DNA of 48,480 bases, from the NCBI GenBank assembly GCA_947628685.1, contig CANRAT010000001.1, positions 1-48,480 on the forward strand. The letters are read 5' to 3'. Positions 25,616 through 33,426 of this stretch are shown here, piece after piece. Below the pieces are notes generated by a model that did no database searches, was not told the DNA's origin, and worked only from the letters and a program-made list of their open reading frames with translations. Position 1 is the first letter of the stretch; every line of letters starts with the position of its first letter. A program made the translations under genes and the position numbers. The stretch comes from an uncultured Bacilli bacterium. GTDB lineage: Bacteria; Bacillota_I; Bacilli_A; RF39; UBA660.

Positions 25616-26731
25616 TTACTTTAATATGTATGGATTATTTTGAGTGCCTTTTCCTTCTTGATATAATTCGTTTCCATCAATATATATAACTAAATTATAT
25701 TCATTATACGTATTTGCATTATCATGGGCAATTAATCCATTAGACATATAATATACCTCATATGAGTTGTTACTTACAGCATTCATAGTCCAAGTTGAAG
25801 ATGCAACATGGTGTAGATAATTATAATTTCTACAAGATTTAGAATTTGCATCCTTACAATCTGGATCAGTACTTGCCATAGCGTAATCTGAAACATTAAT
25901 TAAAGATATTACTTGTTTTTCTAAAATTTCACTACAGTCTAATTCTTTATTTATGCTATAGTCACCAATATTTCTTTTACCAACGCAAGAATCATAAGCA
26001 ACTACATGCTTTTTAGCGCTCTTGCTGATTTTTTTAGAATTCTTATACTCACTTATTAAACTTTCTAAAATATCACTATCTTTGTATATATTTTTCCCAT
26101 AAGACGCACTAGCATCTGAATTAAATTTATTATCCCATATTTTAAATGTACCTTCAGTACTTTCTTTTACAAGTTTAATAATATTATTTTCATCTATACT
26201 CATAATTCTATAATTGTTACCAAAAAATGTTATATAATTATTTACTTTATCGCCTTTAAAAATATATTCATCGTTAATTTTATAAAGGCCAGAACCTTCA
26301 GTTACTACATCTTCTAAAAGTTTATCTACCAAATGAGTTGTACTATATTCAGAACATTTTAAATTAACTGTATAATTTAAAAATCCACCATTATTTGTTT
26401 CTATTGAAGAACCATTTCTTCTAACATCAACACTACCATTGCAAGTAGAATCACCAAGTAATTTTTCAGTAGATTTTATATACTTCCCATCTACTAAAGT
26501 AGACAAACTAATAGTAACTAATTCTGCTTCATTACTTGGAGCACCGCCTTCTTTAGTTAAATACTTTTCAGCAGCACTAACCAATTTTTCTTCATATTTA
26601 TCATATGTAATTTTTTTTACGCCGCAAGACTGCATAATTACTAAAAATATAATGACAAAAAGTGGGATTAAAATAATAGATCCCGCTATAATTAAGAATT
26701 TTTTATCTAATTTTTTCAATGCATCTGTCAT
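25616..26731 (-). CDS. Membrane-anchored pseudopilin-like protein with C-terminal DUF6273-like domain
   Basis: The 371-residue protein has a single membrane segment (about 13-35) without a GFTLxE leader. Residues 40-125 resemble the stalk of pseudopilin 1: a helical start (YEEKLVSAAEKYL), a LVDGKYIKS segment and paired Cys around a beta region. The remainder (about 150-371) has FGNNYRIMSIDENNIIKLV, STWTMNAVSNNSYEVYYMS and a final GTQNNPYILK, an ending common in DUF6273-type surface proteins. It lies between VirB2-like genes, so it may be a minor subunit or sensor of the T4SS appendage. No enzyme motif is seen. The 3' end lies within the promoter of pilin 1. Confidence 0.65.
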   Translation of the reverse strand: MTDALKKLDKKFLIIAGSIILIPLFVIIFLVIMQSCGVKKITYDKYEEKLVSAAEKYLTKEGGAPSNEAELVTISLSTLVDGKYIKSTEKLLGDSTCNGSVDVRRNGSSIETNNGGFLNYTVNLKCSEYSTTHLVDKLLEDVVTEGSGLYKINDEYIFKGDKVNNYITFFGNNYRIMSIDENNIIKLVKESTEGTFKIWDNKFNSDASASYGKNIYKDSDILESLISEYKNSKKISKSAKKHVVAYDSCVGKRNIGDYSINKELDCSEILEKQVISLINVSDYAMASTDPDCKDANSKSCRNYNYLHHVASSTWTMNAVSNNSYEVYYMSNGLIAHDNANTYNEYNLVIYIDGNELYQEGKGTQNNPYILK

Positions 26732-26739
26732 AAATACAC

Positions 26740-27165
26740 CTACTTATTACATTCTCCACTTGTTGAATCTGCACCATTTATAAAACAATTCGCACATTCC
26801 ATAATAGTATTATTGTCTGCAACAACACTTACTAACAATTGTACTATTGATGTTACAAAGAACACAAGTGCAGCCGCTATAAGTCTTTTAATAAACATCT
26901 GTTGCCCTTTTTTAATTTCATCCTCTTTTTGTGCAGTTATACCTTTAAATAAATCAAGCATTCCAAATATAACTAACAAAACAGGAACTGCTATTTTTAT
27001 TACTGTAATTATAGTATGAATAATATTTGCAATTTTCACATCTATATCTATACTTCCCATTCCAGAAATTTCTGTGCAACCTGTAATATTAACAGCGCTA
27101 ACCAATGTTGGTGTGCCTACTATTAAAAGTGCAACTAAAACTATTAAAAATATTTTTTTCTTCAT
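26740..27165 (-). CDS. VirB2/TrbC-like T4SS pilin 2
   Basis: The 141-residue protein has a clear signal peptide (about 1-24, ending VSA), an external segment with one Cys and two membrane helices (about 45-68 and 93-113). They flank the loop QKEDEIKKGQQMFIKR. The C-terminal external part is MECANCFINGADSTSGEC, a CxxCFING motif shared by the three copies. GGAGGT lies in front of the ATG. It is the second gene of a unit that starts with pilin 3 and ends with the pseudopilin-like gene 8 bp downstream. Copies differ enough to suggest distinct subunits. Confidence 0.8.
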   Translation of the reverse strand: MKKKIFLIVLVALLIVGTPTLVSAVNITGCTEISGMGSIDIDVKIANIIHTIITVIKIAVPVLLVIFGMLDLFKGITAQKEDEIKKGQQMFIKRLIAAALVFFVTSIVQLLVSVVADNNTIMECANCFINGADSTSGECNK

Positions 27166-27196
27166 AAATCCTTACCTCCTATATTTTAATAATTTA

Positions 27197-27658
27197 TTAA
27201 CTATTGCCATGTACCTTTTCTGGATCTATTGCATTACCATCTGGGTCATAGCCATAACTGATCTTACAATCACCACTTATAAAACAGTCTATACAACTAA
27301 CTATATTATCTTTTTCTTCATTTGAATCTGCAACTAAACTTATCAAAAACTTAGATAAAACTATTACGAAAAATATTATCGCACCAACAATAAGTCTTTT
27401 AATAAACATTTGCTGTCCTTTTTTTATATCATCCTCTTTTTGAGCAACCACACCTTTTACTAGATCTATTGTACCCATTATAACTAATATTATGGGAACC
27501 AATATTTCAATAAATGTAACTATCAAACTTGTAATTTGGGGTATTTTATCTGGAATTTCAGCAATACCACCACATTGTACCTTTGTTGTTGCATTAACGC
27601 TCATTATTGGTATAAATAAAGCAATAGTAAGAATTACAATCCATTTTCTTTTCTTCAT
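27197..27658 (-). CDS. VirB2/TrbC-like T4SS pilin 3
   Basis: The 153-residue paralogue has a signal peptide (about 1-23, ending VNA), an external part with one Cys and two membrane helices flanking QKEDDIKKGQQMFIKR. The tail has VSCIDCFISGDCKISY and is longer than in the other copies. It is the first gene after a perfect TTGACA-17-TATAAT promoter, with GAGGTGAAC before the ATG. It opens the T4SS region immediately after the TadZ-like gene. Confidence 0.8.
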   Translation of the reverse strand: MKKRKWIVILTIALFIPIMSVNATTKVQCGGIAEIPDKIPQITSLIVTFIEILVPIILVIMGTIDLVKGVVAQKEDDIKKGQQMFIKRLIVGAIIFFVIVLSKFLISLVADSNEEKDNIVSCIDCFISGDCKISYGYDPDGNAIDPEKVHGNS

Positions 27659-27693
27659 TGTTCACCTCAATAAATCAGTAAATCCCTAAAATT

Positions 27694-27722
27694 ATTATAC
27701 ATTTTTGAAAAAACTATGTCAA
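27694..27722 (-). promoter_or_regulatory. Consensus promoter of the pilin 3-pilin 2 unit
   Basis: On the minus strand: TTGACA (27722-27717), a 17-bp spacer, TATAAT (27699-27694) with TG in front, all consensus. It lies in the gap after the TadZ-like gene, where only a weak AT-only hairpin is seen. Confidence 0.85.
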
Positions 27723-27740
27723 CAAATATTTAATAATTTA

Positions 27741-28748
27741 TTAAATTTCTGATTTTAATTTATTAAATCCAAGTTTAACTAACAATTTATCAAGTTCAGG
27801 CAATTTCTTTTCTCTTTCATTTAATGGAGCAAGATTATAAAAGACTTTCATCCTAGCCTCATATTCAAAATTAGCTACTTGACTTGGCGTAAGTAAACTT
27901 TGATTTAAAACTACTTTTTTATCTTTTAATCCTTGTATACTTGCCGCACTTAGCATCATAAGTTTTTGAAGTTTAATGATAGATGGCTCTATTAAATAAA
28001 GTACCTCTTGACAAAATCCTTCAGCAACTAAACTATTATTTATATCAACTAAAATAACATCTTTGTCTTTATATTTGTTAATAATACTTCCAACTTCACC
28101 TGTTATAGTTGAAATTAAATCTTTATCTCTAAAATAATTAAAATCAGTTTTATCTACTTCGATTGCAATAACATTATAGTGTTTAGTAAGTTCCTTTTTC
28201 ATCATATATACTAAACTACTCGCACCAGACTGCTTTGTTACATTTTTTACTCCAATTATTCTTGTTCCATAAAATTCATTATTTGTAACTTCATTTATTG
28301 AATTAGAATTAATTACAGGAGTTATAAACTGTACAGGCTGGGGTGCTTGATTTTGTGAATTTTGAACTGTTAACTGATGAAATTTAGCAACATCACGGTA
28401 AGTATTAGGAGTATTATATAAATACTGAATTCCTTCTACATTTTTAGTAAAATTATATATGCCCATAGATACTAAATTAGATAAAAAGCTTGGATTACTA
28501 GTTTTTTCAGTACCATCTAACAAAAGAATAATTTTATCTGTATCTAATGACATTGATATTTTTTGTAAGTTAACAATATCTGTATAATTTTTAATTGCCG
28601 TTATATCAAGTATCATTCTTTGAAAAAAGAAATTTTGGAAAGTTGAAATAATTTCATCAGCATCAAATTCCCCATTCATTTCTTTTATTACGTCTATTCC
28701 CAAATTTTCAAGCATCATTTGATTTTTATTTGAAATAATTACATTCAT
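27741..28748 (-). CDS. TadZ/CpaE-like Tad pilus localisation protein with degenerate P-loop
   Basis: TadZ/CpaE proteins place the Tad machine and join a receiver-like N-terminal domain to a MinD/ParA-type ATPase domain. This 335-residue protein has that layout: an atypical receiver-like region (about 1-115), a linker rich in N and Q, and an ATPase-like domain (about 160-335) with IIGVKNVTKQSGASSL, AIEVDKTDF, VILVDINNSL and KVVLNQSLLT. The deviant Walker A (normally KGGxGKT) reads KNVTKQSGASS, so ATP turnover is doubtful. Loss of ATPase motifs is known in some TadZ proteins. The call depends on fold order and its position after TadE-like genes. Confidence 0.65.
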   Translation of the reverse strand: MNVIISNKNQMMLENLGIDVIKEMNGEFDADEIISTFQNFFFQRMILDITAIKNYTDIVNLQKISMSLDTDKIILLLDGTEKTSNPSFLSNLVSMGIYNFTKNVEGIQYLYNTPNTYRDVAKFHQLTVQNSQNQAPQPVQFITPVINSNSINEVTNNEFYGTRIIGVKNVTKQSGASSLVYMMKKELTKHYNVIAIEVDKTDFNYFRDKDLISTITGEVGSIINKYKDKDVILVDINNSLVAEGFCQEVLYLIEPSIIKLQKLMMLSAASIQGLKDKKVVLNQSLLTPSQVANFEYEARMKVFYNLAPLNEREKKLPELDKLLVKLGFNKLKSEI

Positions 28749-28762
28749 ATTTTATCCCCTTT

Positions 28763-29245
28763 TTAATAACTATAATCCTTACCCATTATTTTAGTCTCAC
28801 CGTATATAGGCATATTTATGATATCACCAATAATAGGAAAGTTGAAATGAACAAAAGTAACTACTACATAATATTTAGATTCATCACTTCCTGTAATAGA
28901 ATTAGTCCTTCCCTCTACTTCAAAAACGCAATAATTATAACCTCTCGTATTATCATTAACGTTTTTTGGAGAATATATTCCTATTTCTCTTAAATGTTTT
29001 TTTACTTTATTACTATTGCAAAAATCTTTTGTTGAAACAGTATATCCAGCTTCACTTAAACTCTCAGTTACTTCATGTGAGGCAGCAGAATTATATTCAC
29101 CATATTTTTCTATTATATCAATAATTCTATTTTTTACTCTATACGCTTTTGAATAGGAAATAATACCTATAAATACAAGTATTATTATTGCAGAAAATAC
29201 AAGAACTATATTTAATAATAAAGCACTTCCTATTGATTCTCTCAT
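28763..29245 (-). CDS. TadE-like minor pilin 1
   Basis: The 160-residue protein starts MRESIGSALLLNIVLVF, with a single membrane helix (about 9-30), then a helical stalk with KNRIIDIIEKYGEYN and an external domain with two Cys (FCNSNK and YNYCVFEV). Short bitopic proteins of this form in Tad clusters are TadE/TadF pseudopilins. The first residues resemble those of three other proteins in this cluster (see the pilin motif finding). GGTGATTAA precedes the ATG. It lies 4 bp after pilin 2 and 14 bp before the TadZ-like gene. Confidence 0.75.
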   Translation of the reverse strand: MRESIGSALLLNIVLVFSAIIILVFIGIISYSKAYRVKNRIIDIIEKYGEYNSAASHEVTESLSEAGYTVSTKDFCNSNKVKKHLREIGIYSPKNVNDNTRGYNYCVFEVEGRTNSITGSDESKYYVVVTFVHFNFPIIGDIINMPIYGETKIMGKDYSY

Positions 29246-29249
29246 TTAA

Positions 29250-29708
29250 TCACCCACCACATGCACTTTGATCTTCAAAGTTATATAATCTATTAGTATT
29301 TGAATATATAGGTATTTCCAACAATCTATTTATAATTGGTACGTTTAATAACATATTTGTCTTTATTCTATAATAGTAATATACCTCACACTTATCATTA
29401 TTTCTTTGAATTTCATCACATAAATAAACACAATATCCATCATTACCGTGGTACTGAAGAGTACAACCACTAATATAACCACAGCTATTAAGTTTCTTTT
29501 TATTATATCCAATAGATTTTAATTTTTGAGTTATTTCACTTTTTGCATAACTATTATAACCTTCGTATTTTTCAATAGTTTCAGTAATAATATTGCTTAC
29601 CTTATTACTTTTAAAGTATACAAGAGTGGCTGCAAGAAATGCAAAAACTATTACTATAAATACAATTACGATGTTCAAAGTAACTGTATAGCCTACACTC
29701 TCTTTCAT
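29250..29708 (-). CDS. TadE-like minor pilin 2
   Basis: The 152-residue protein starts MKESVGYTVTLNIVIVF, with one membrane helix (about 9-30), a stalk (IITETIEKYEGYN) very similar to pilin 1, and an external domain with six Cys (CGYISGC, YCVYLC, KCEVYYY and a final ACGG). It is a divergent tandem duplicate of its neighbour. GGAGGTAGG precedes the ATG. It is first in the unit driven by the promoter at 29736-29764. The high Cys number suggests disulfide bonds outside the cell. Confidence 0.75.
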   Translation of the reverse strand: MKESVGYTVTLNIVIVFIVIVFAFLAATLVYFKSNKVSNIITETIEKYEGYNSYAKSEITQKLKSIGYNKKKLNSCGYISGCTLQYHGNDGYCVYLCDEIQRNNDKCEVYYYYRIKTNMLLNVPIINRLLEIPIYSNTNRLYNFEDQSACGG

Positions 29709-29735
29709 ATCCTACCTCCTATTATTACTAAATCA

Positions 29736-29764
29736 ATTATACATTTAAAACATTGTTTTGTCAA
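29736..29764 (-). promoter_or_regulatory. Consensus promoter of the TadE-TadZ unit
   Basis: On the minus strand: TTGACA (29764-29759), a 17-bp spacer, TATAAT (29741-29736) preceded by TG, all consensus. Confidence 0.85.
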
Positions 29765-29789
29765 TGTAATTAAAAAATCTTTATTTTCT

Positions 29790-31274
29790 TTACACTCTTT
29801 TTAACAATGAAAAATATTTCTCTTCAAATATAACCTCAAAATTGTCGCTTATTAAGTATGAATAAACATCAGAATCCGTGTTAACGAGTGCATAATCAAA
29901 ATTATATTTATCAAAAACTTCTTTATATGTTGAATATTCCTTAGTTTTCAAAAAATCACTAATTATATCATATCCACCATTAAATTCTTTAATATATACT
30001 TCAGCACGTGAATCTAAAAATACAGGAATATCATTAAACTCTATATATGAACCAAATCCAAAAATGTTGTATAATCTTATATTTTTATAATCTAAATTTT
30101 GTTTTATGTACTCTACGCATTCATCAGGGTAATCTTCTTTAATATTATAGTCGTTCCTCTTAAAATCCATACAAAATAATAAATATATATAAATTAATAT
30201 TAAACAAACAGTAGTAAAAATTGTTATAACTTTAGTATTAACACTACTAAATATTTTGGTCAATTTTTTAAATTTTATTTTTAAATCAAGTGATTCAAAT
30301 ACTGTTTTAATAAGTATTGTAGGATAAAATAAATATACAAATACAACATTCCTTTCTGCTACGAATGAAAAAAGCATAAGCCCTATTAAAAGGCTCAAAT
30401 CTCTTAATTTAAATTTAACATTTTTAATAAAGAATGTTAAAATAAACATAACTAAAAGAAATATTAGAAATTTATTAACATATAATACTGTTTTAGACAT
30501 TTCACCAATAAATGTAAAAGTATGATTAAATAATGATCTAGTAAAAAATGTATATGGATATAATTTTAATGGGGTTAATAATCCTGTAAATAAAAGTATC
30601 ACAAATGTAATAATTAAAAGTTTAGTATTTATAGGATAACTTATAATTAACTTATCACTTATTATGTTATTCATTTTTGGGAATTTTTCTAACATTTTTT
30701 TTATAACTAATTCAAATATAAATGGTAAATAGAAAACTAGAGTTAAAATCCATATAGGCATATGCATATTGGCAATTAGAATTGATATCAAAATAATAAA
30801 TATAGAATACTTTTTTTCACCTTTTTCATATAATCTATTAAGAAAATAAATTTCTAAAAAGAATAGTATATATGTTATCGATTGAACTCTTGTTTGAAAT
30901 GCATAACCAGTTATATATAAAGTAAAAAGAGAAACCAAAAGAGAAACAAATCTACTTTTAGTAAATTTATTATTTATATAATAAACTAAAATTCCAAATG
31001 AATTAAATATAATTAAGAAAAATATAAAAAGTCCATGAAATTTAAACAATGTATATATTGGATAAATTATTAAATCATATAAATAATGATGATAAATATA
31101 AGTTAAATTGGGTATAAAACTAAAATGATCTTTAAAATCTATTCCATATTTTAAAATGCTTTCTGCTGTTTTCAAATCAAAAAATATGTCATTTTCAAAA
31201 TTTTTTCTAATAATTGATATAGAAAATATCATAATAATTAGTATATTTATAATTGTAATTAATCTTTTCTTCAT
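29790..31274 (-). CDS. Polytopic membrane protein, GT-C glycosyltransferase candidate
   Basis: The 494-residue protein has about ten membrane segments up to residue 375 and a soluble C-terminal domain of about 110 residues. Near the N-terminus, NDIFFDLKTAESILKYG followed by DHFSF and YHHYLYD resembles the acidic-plus-YxHxWL-type first loop of GT-C enzymes, which move sugars from lipid carriers to targets outside the membrane. The tail (YPDECVEYIKQNL, FGFGSYIEF, VFLDSRAEVY) is also seen in such proteins. Assignment is tentative. Its place between Tad pilin genes suggests pilin glycosylation. I chose ATG 31274 because GGTGAAC lies just upstream. Confidence 0.55.
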   Translation of the reverse strand: MKKRLITIINILIIMIFSISIIRKNFENDIFFDLKTAESILKYGIDFKDHFSFIPNLTYIYHHYLYDLIIYPIYTLFKFHGLFIFFLIIFNSFGILVYYINNKFTKSRFVSLLVSLFTLYITGYAFQTRVQSITYILFFLEIYFLNRLYEKGEKKYSIFIILISILIANMHMPIWILTLVFYLPFIFELVIKKMLEKFPKMNNIISDKLIISYPINTKLLIITFVILLFTGLLTPLKLYPYTFFTRSLFNHTFTFIGEMSKTVLYVNKFLIFLLVMFILTFFIKNVKFKLRDLSLLIGLMLFSFVAERNVVFVYLFYPTILIKTVFESLDLKIKFKKLTKIFSSVNTKVITIFTTVCLILIYIYLLFCMDFKRNDYNIKEDYPDECVEYIKQNLDYKNIRLYNIFGFGSYIEFNDIPVFLDSRAEVYIKEFNGGYDIISDFLKTKEYSTYKEVFDKYNFDYALVNTDSDVYSYLISDNFEVIFEEKYFSLLKRV

Positions 31275-31320
31275 TATGTTCACCATGTTAATTTTACCAT
31301 GCATACTTTAAGATGTAAAT

Positions 31321-31337
31321 TAGTATTTTAAATACTA
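31321..31337. promoter_or_regulatory. Operator-like palindrome
   Basis: TAGTATTT (31321-31328), one base, then AAATACTA (31330-31337): perfect 8-bp arms in the gap upstream of the GT-C gene and downstream of the Flp-like pilin terminator. No regulator is assigned. Confidence 0.4.
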
Positions 31338-31390
31338 TCCTGATTCTTAAATTATTATTAGAGAAAATATGTTTTCAAAAAATTTTTTTT

Positions 31391-31417
31391 AATAAAAAAA
31401 TAGGTAAAAACCTATTT
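31391..31417 (-). terminator. Terminator of the Flp-like pilin gene
   Basis: AAATAGGT (31398-31405) pairs with ACCTATTT (31410-31417) around AAAA, followed on the minus strand by TTTTTTTATT. The stem overlaps the pilin stop codon. Confidence 0.85.
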
Positions 31418-31646
31418 AGCTATTAATATTATTTGACTTACAAGCGTCATAGTTAATTGTAGTTGTTCCTGTGTCACCTGCATAGCAACCACCATTTCTC
31501 CAAACACCACCACACGCTGAACAAGCACTACTATTATTTGTATTACTCATCATCTGTCTAACGATTATTGTACCTACTGCAAGAACTATTGCTATTAATA
31601 CTATTGTTATTACTGTCATATTTGCCTCTCCTGCTGCTTCTTTCAT
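31416..31646 (-). CDS. Flp-like major pilin candidate
   Basis: The 76-residue protein has an eight-residue start (MKEAAGEA), one hydrophobic helix (about 9-30) and a short exposed tail with three Cys (CSACGGVWRNGGCYAG) plus a fourth near the end. Size and form match Flp pilins of Tad systems, although the usual long basic leader and G/xxxxEY site are absent. The best match to a processing site is AAGEA before the helix. It has its own promoter and terminator and lies just after tadC, which fits a subunit needed in high copy. GGTGATTCG precedes the ATG. Confidence 0.72.
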   Translation of the reverse strand: MKEAAGEANMTVITIVLIAIVLAVGTIIVRQMMSNTNNSSACSACGGVWRNGGCYAGDTGTTTINYDACKSNNINS

Positions 31647-31675
31647 CGAATCACCTACTTTCCTTCTACACTCTT

Positions 31676-31704
31676 ATTATACCACATATTAATTTTATAT
31701 TTCA
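31676..31704 (-). promoter_or_regulatory. Promoter of the Flp-like pilin
   Basis: On the minus strand: TTGAAT (31704-31699), a 17-bp spacer, TATAAT (31681-31676). Confidence 0.7.
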
Positions 31705-31721
31705 ATATATTTTTTGTTTTT

Positions 31722-32513
31722 TTAAATTCCCATCATAACTGTCATTGACATAAATAATACTAGAAGAACTCCACCACCAGTTACGAATAACATTATCATG
31801 GTTCTTTTTTCCATTCCTTCAAGTCTTTCTTTGTACTTTATATCACGAGCCTTATTTTGGAGTGATGAAACTGTTTTTGAAAAGGCCATTATCTGTTCGT
31901 GTTTATCTTGACTTGATCCAAGTCCTAAACGATATAAAAGTCTCATCATTCTCATAGAATCTCTAACAGGATATTCATTTGCAAAATCAATATAAGGTTG
32001 TATTGTTGAATCACCTTCATCTATTTTTGCTATTAAAGTTCTAAGTCCAGGTTTAAATATTTCAGGAGCAGTATCCACACTTCTTGAAAGAGCAACTGGA
32101 ACTGTATAGTGTTGTACAAGAATTTCCAAACTTTTTAAATAATATGGAAGCATTGATTCTATATAGTGTAATCTTGCTTTATAATATTTTTTTAAATTAG
32201 TGTATCCACTTTTAAATACTAAGAATCCTGCAACGAATGCTAAAAGTATAAACATATAATTAGCATATCCTGTAACAAATAACAAGAATATTATTACTGC
32301 AGTTGCAATTATACCATTTCTTATTCTTCCATAAAATAATGAATTAATATCTAAATCTTTATCGCCATATTTAACCCTAAGTAAAAATACATAGTCCTTT
32401 TCCATTAGTTTTTTTACAATAGGGCTTATCTGTCCTAAAATTGCTTTTGGTTTAATTATGTTATTAACAATAAATATAAGGACTACTGCAACAGCTACTA
32501 TTACAAATCTCAT
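31722..32513 (-). CDS. tadC: Tad pilus assembly platform protein TadC
   Basis: TadC pairs with TadB as the membrane platform of the Tad machine (T2SSF family). The 263-residue protein has two membrane segments near the N-terminus (about 2-16 and 65-105), a helical cytoplasmic domain with YLKSLEILVQHYTVPVALSR and RMMRLLYRLGLG, and a C-terminal helix (about 240-262). Its ATG shares a base with the tadB stop (TAATG), so they are co-translated. It is the last gene before the Flp-like pilin. Confidence 0.88.
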   Translation of the reverse strand: MRFVIVAVAVVLIFIVNNIIKPKAILGQISPIVKKLMEKDYVFLLRVKYGDKDLDINSLFYGRIRNGIIATAVIIFLLFVTGYANYMFILLAFVAGFLVFKSGYTNLKKYYKARLHYIESMLPYYLKSLEILVQHYTVPVALSRSVDTAPEIFKPGLRTLIAKIDEGDSTIQPYIDFANEYPVRDSMRMMRLLYRLGLGSSQDKHEQIMAFSKTVSSLQNKARDIKYKERLEGMEKRTMIMLFVTGGGVLLVLFMSMTVMMGI

Positions 32514-33415
32514 TATTCAGCCCCCACATTCTCATTATAATATTTTGTACCAGATAATAGGAAATATGTATTAAATAGTACAATAATGTGTAACATAAGT
32601 CTAACATACCAAAGATTGAGCATTGTATGATATGTATCACCAAGCATTATTTGTACTAAACCTATCATAAGATATAATATTAAACCAAATCTTAAAAACT
32701 TCTTATAAAAGTTTTGTCTATCAATTCTATCTCTATAAACATTTTCAACAAGTACGTCTATATCAAGTGACATATTTTCAAGAGACTCACTCGCATCTTT
32801 TGAACCTTCATTAGTTATTTGAAGGAATAATTGATGCATGTTTTTTACCATGTAGAAATCATATTTTTCGTTCATATATTCAAGCGACTGATTAATTGTT
32901 CCATTTTCATATGCCATATCAATCATTACTTTAACATCAGATTTTACAGGATCTTCAAGTACACCAGAAGCATAAACTCCTTCAAGTGATTTAACAAAGC
33001 TTTGTGTAGTATTAAACTCCATTATAACGTTTGTAGTATAAACTTGTACTTGTTCAAAAATAAATTCACTATATAATCTTTTACATCTCAAATAATTTAT
33101 ATATGGTACTGCACTAACTGCAAGAATAGCATAAATTATTGAAACAACTAAATTATAAAAGTATAAATATGTTATTATTCCTCCACCTAAAGCAAACAAT
33201 ATTACCTGTCCAATATATTGTTGAATAGTATAGTCTTGATTTAATTCTTTTATTTTTTTCTTAATTTCTTTATATGTGTAAGGAGCAACTTTACTATATA
33301 GCCTTTTTGTATTAGTATTTAAAAATTGATAGGCTTGATCTCCCATGCCACTTCTATATACTATAATAAATATAATTAACAAAGCAACAATGAAGAAAAG
33401 TAAAGCTATATTCAT
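32513..33415 (-). CDS. tadB: Tad pilus assembly platform protein TadB
   Basis: The 300-residue T2SSF-family protein has N-terminal membrane helices (about 2-19 and 75-105), a helical cytoplasmic domain (FEQVQVYTTNVIMEFNTTQ, GSKDASESLENMSLDIDVLV) and C-terminal helices (about 242-295). It is encoded between cpaF and tadC, as in known Tad operons. GGGGATAAT lies upstream of the ATG. Confidence 0.88.
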   Translation of the reverse strand: MNIALLFFIVALLIIFIIVYRSGMGDQAYQFLNTNTKRLYSKVAPYTYKEIKKKIKELNQDYTIQQYIGQVILFALGGGIITYLYFYNLVVSIIYAILAVSAVPYINYLRCKRLYSEFIFEQVQVYTTNVIMEFNTTQSFVKSLEGVYASGVLEDPVKSDVKVMIDMAYENGTINQSLEYMNEKYDFYMVKNMHQLFLQITNEGSKDASESLENMSLDIDVLVENVYRDRIDRQNFYKKFLRFGLILYLMIGLVQIMLGDTYHTMLNLWYVRLMLHIIVLFNTYFLLSGTKYYNENVGAE

Positions 33416-33426
33416 ATTATCCCCTC

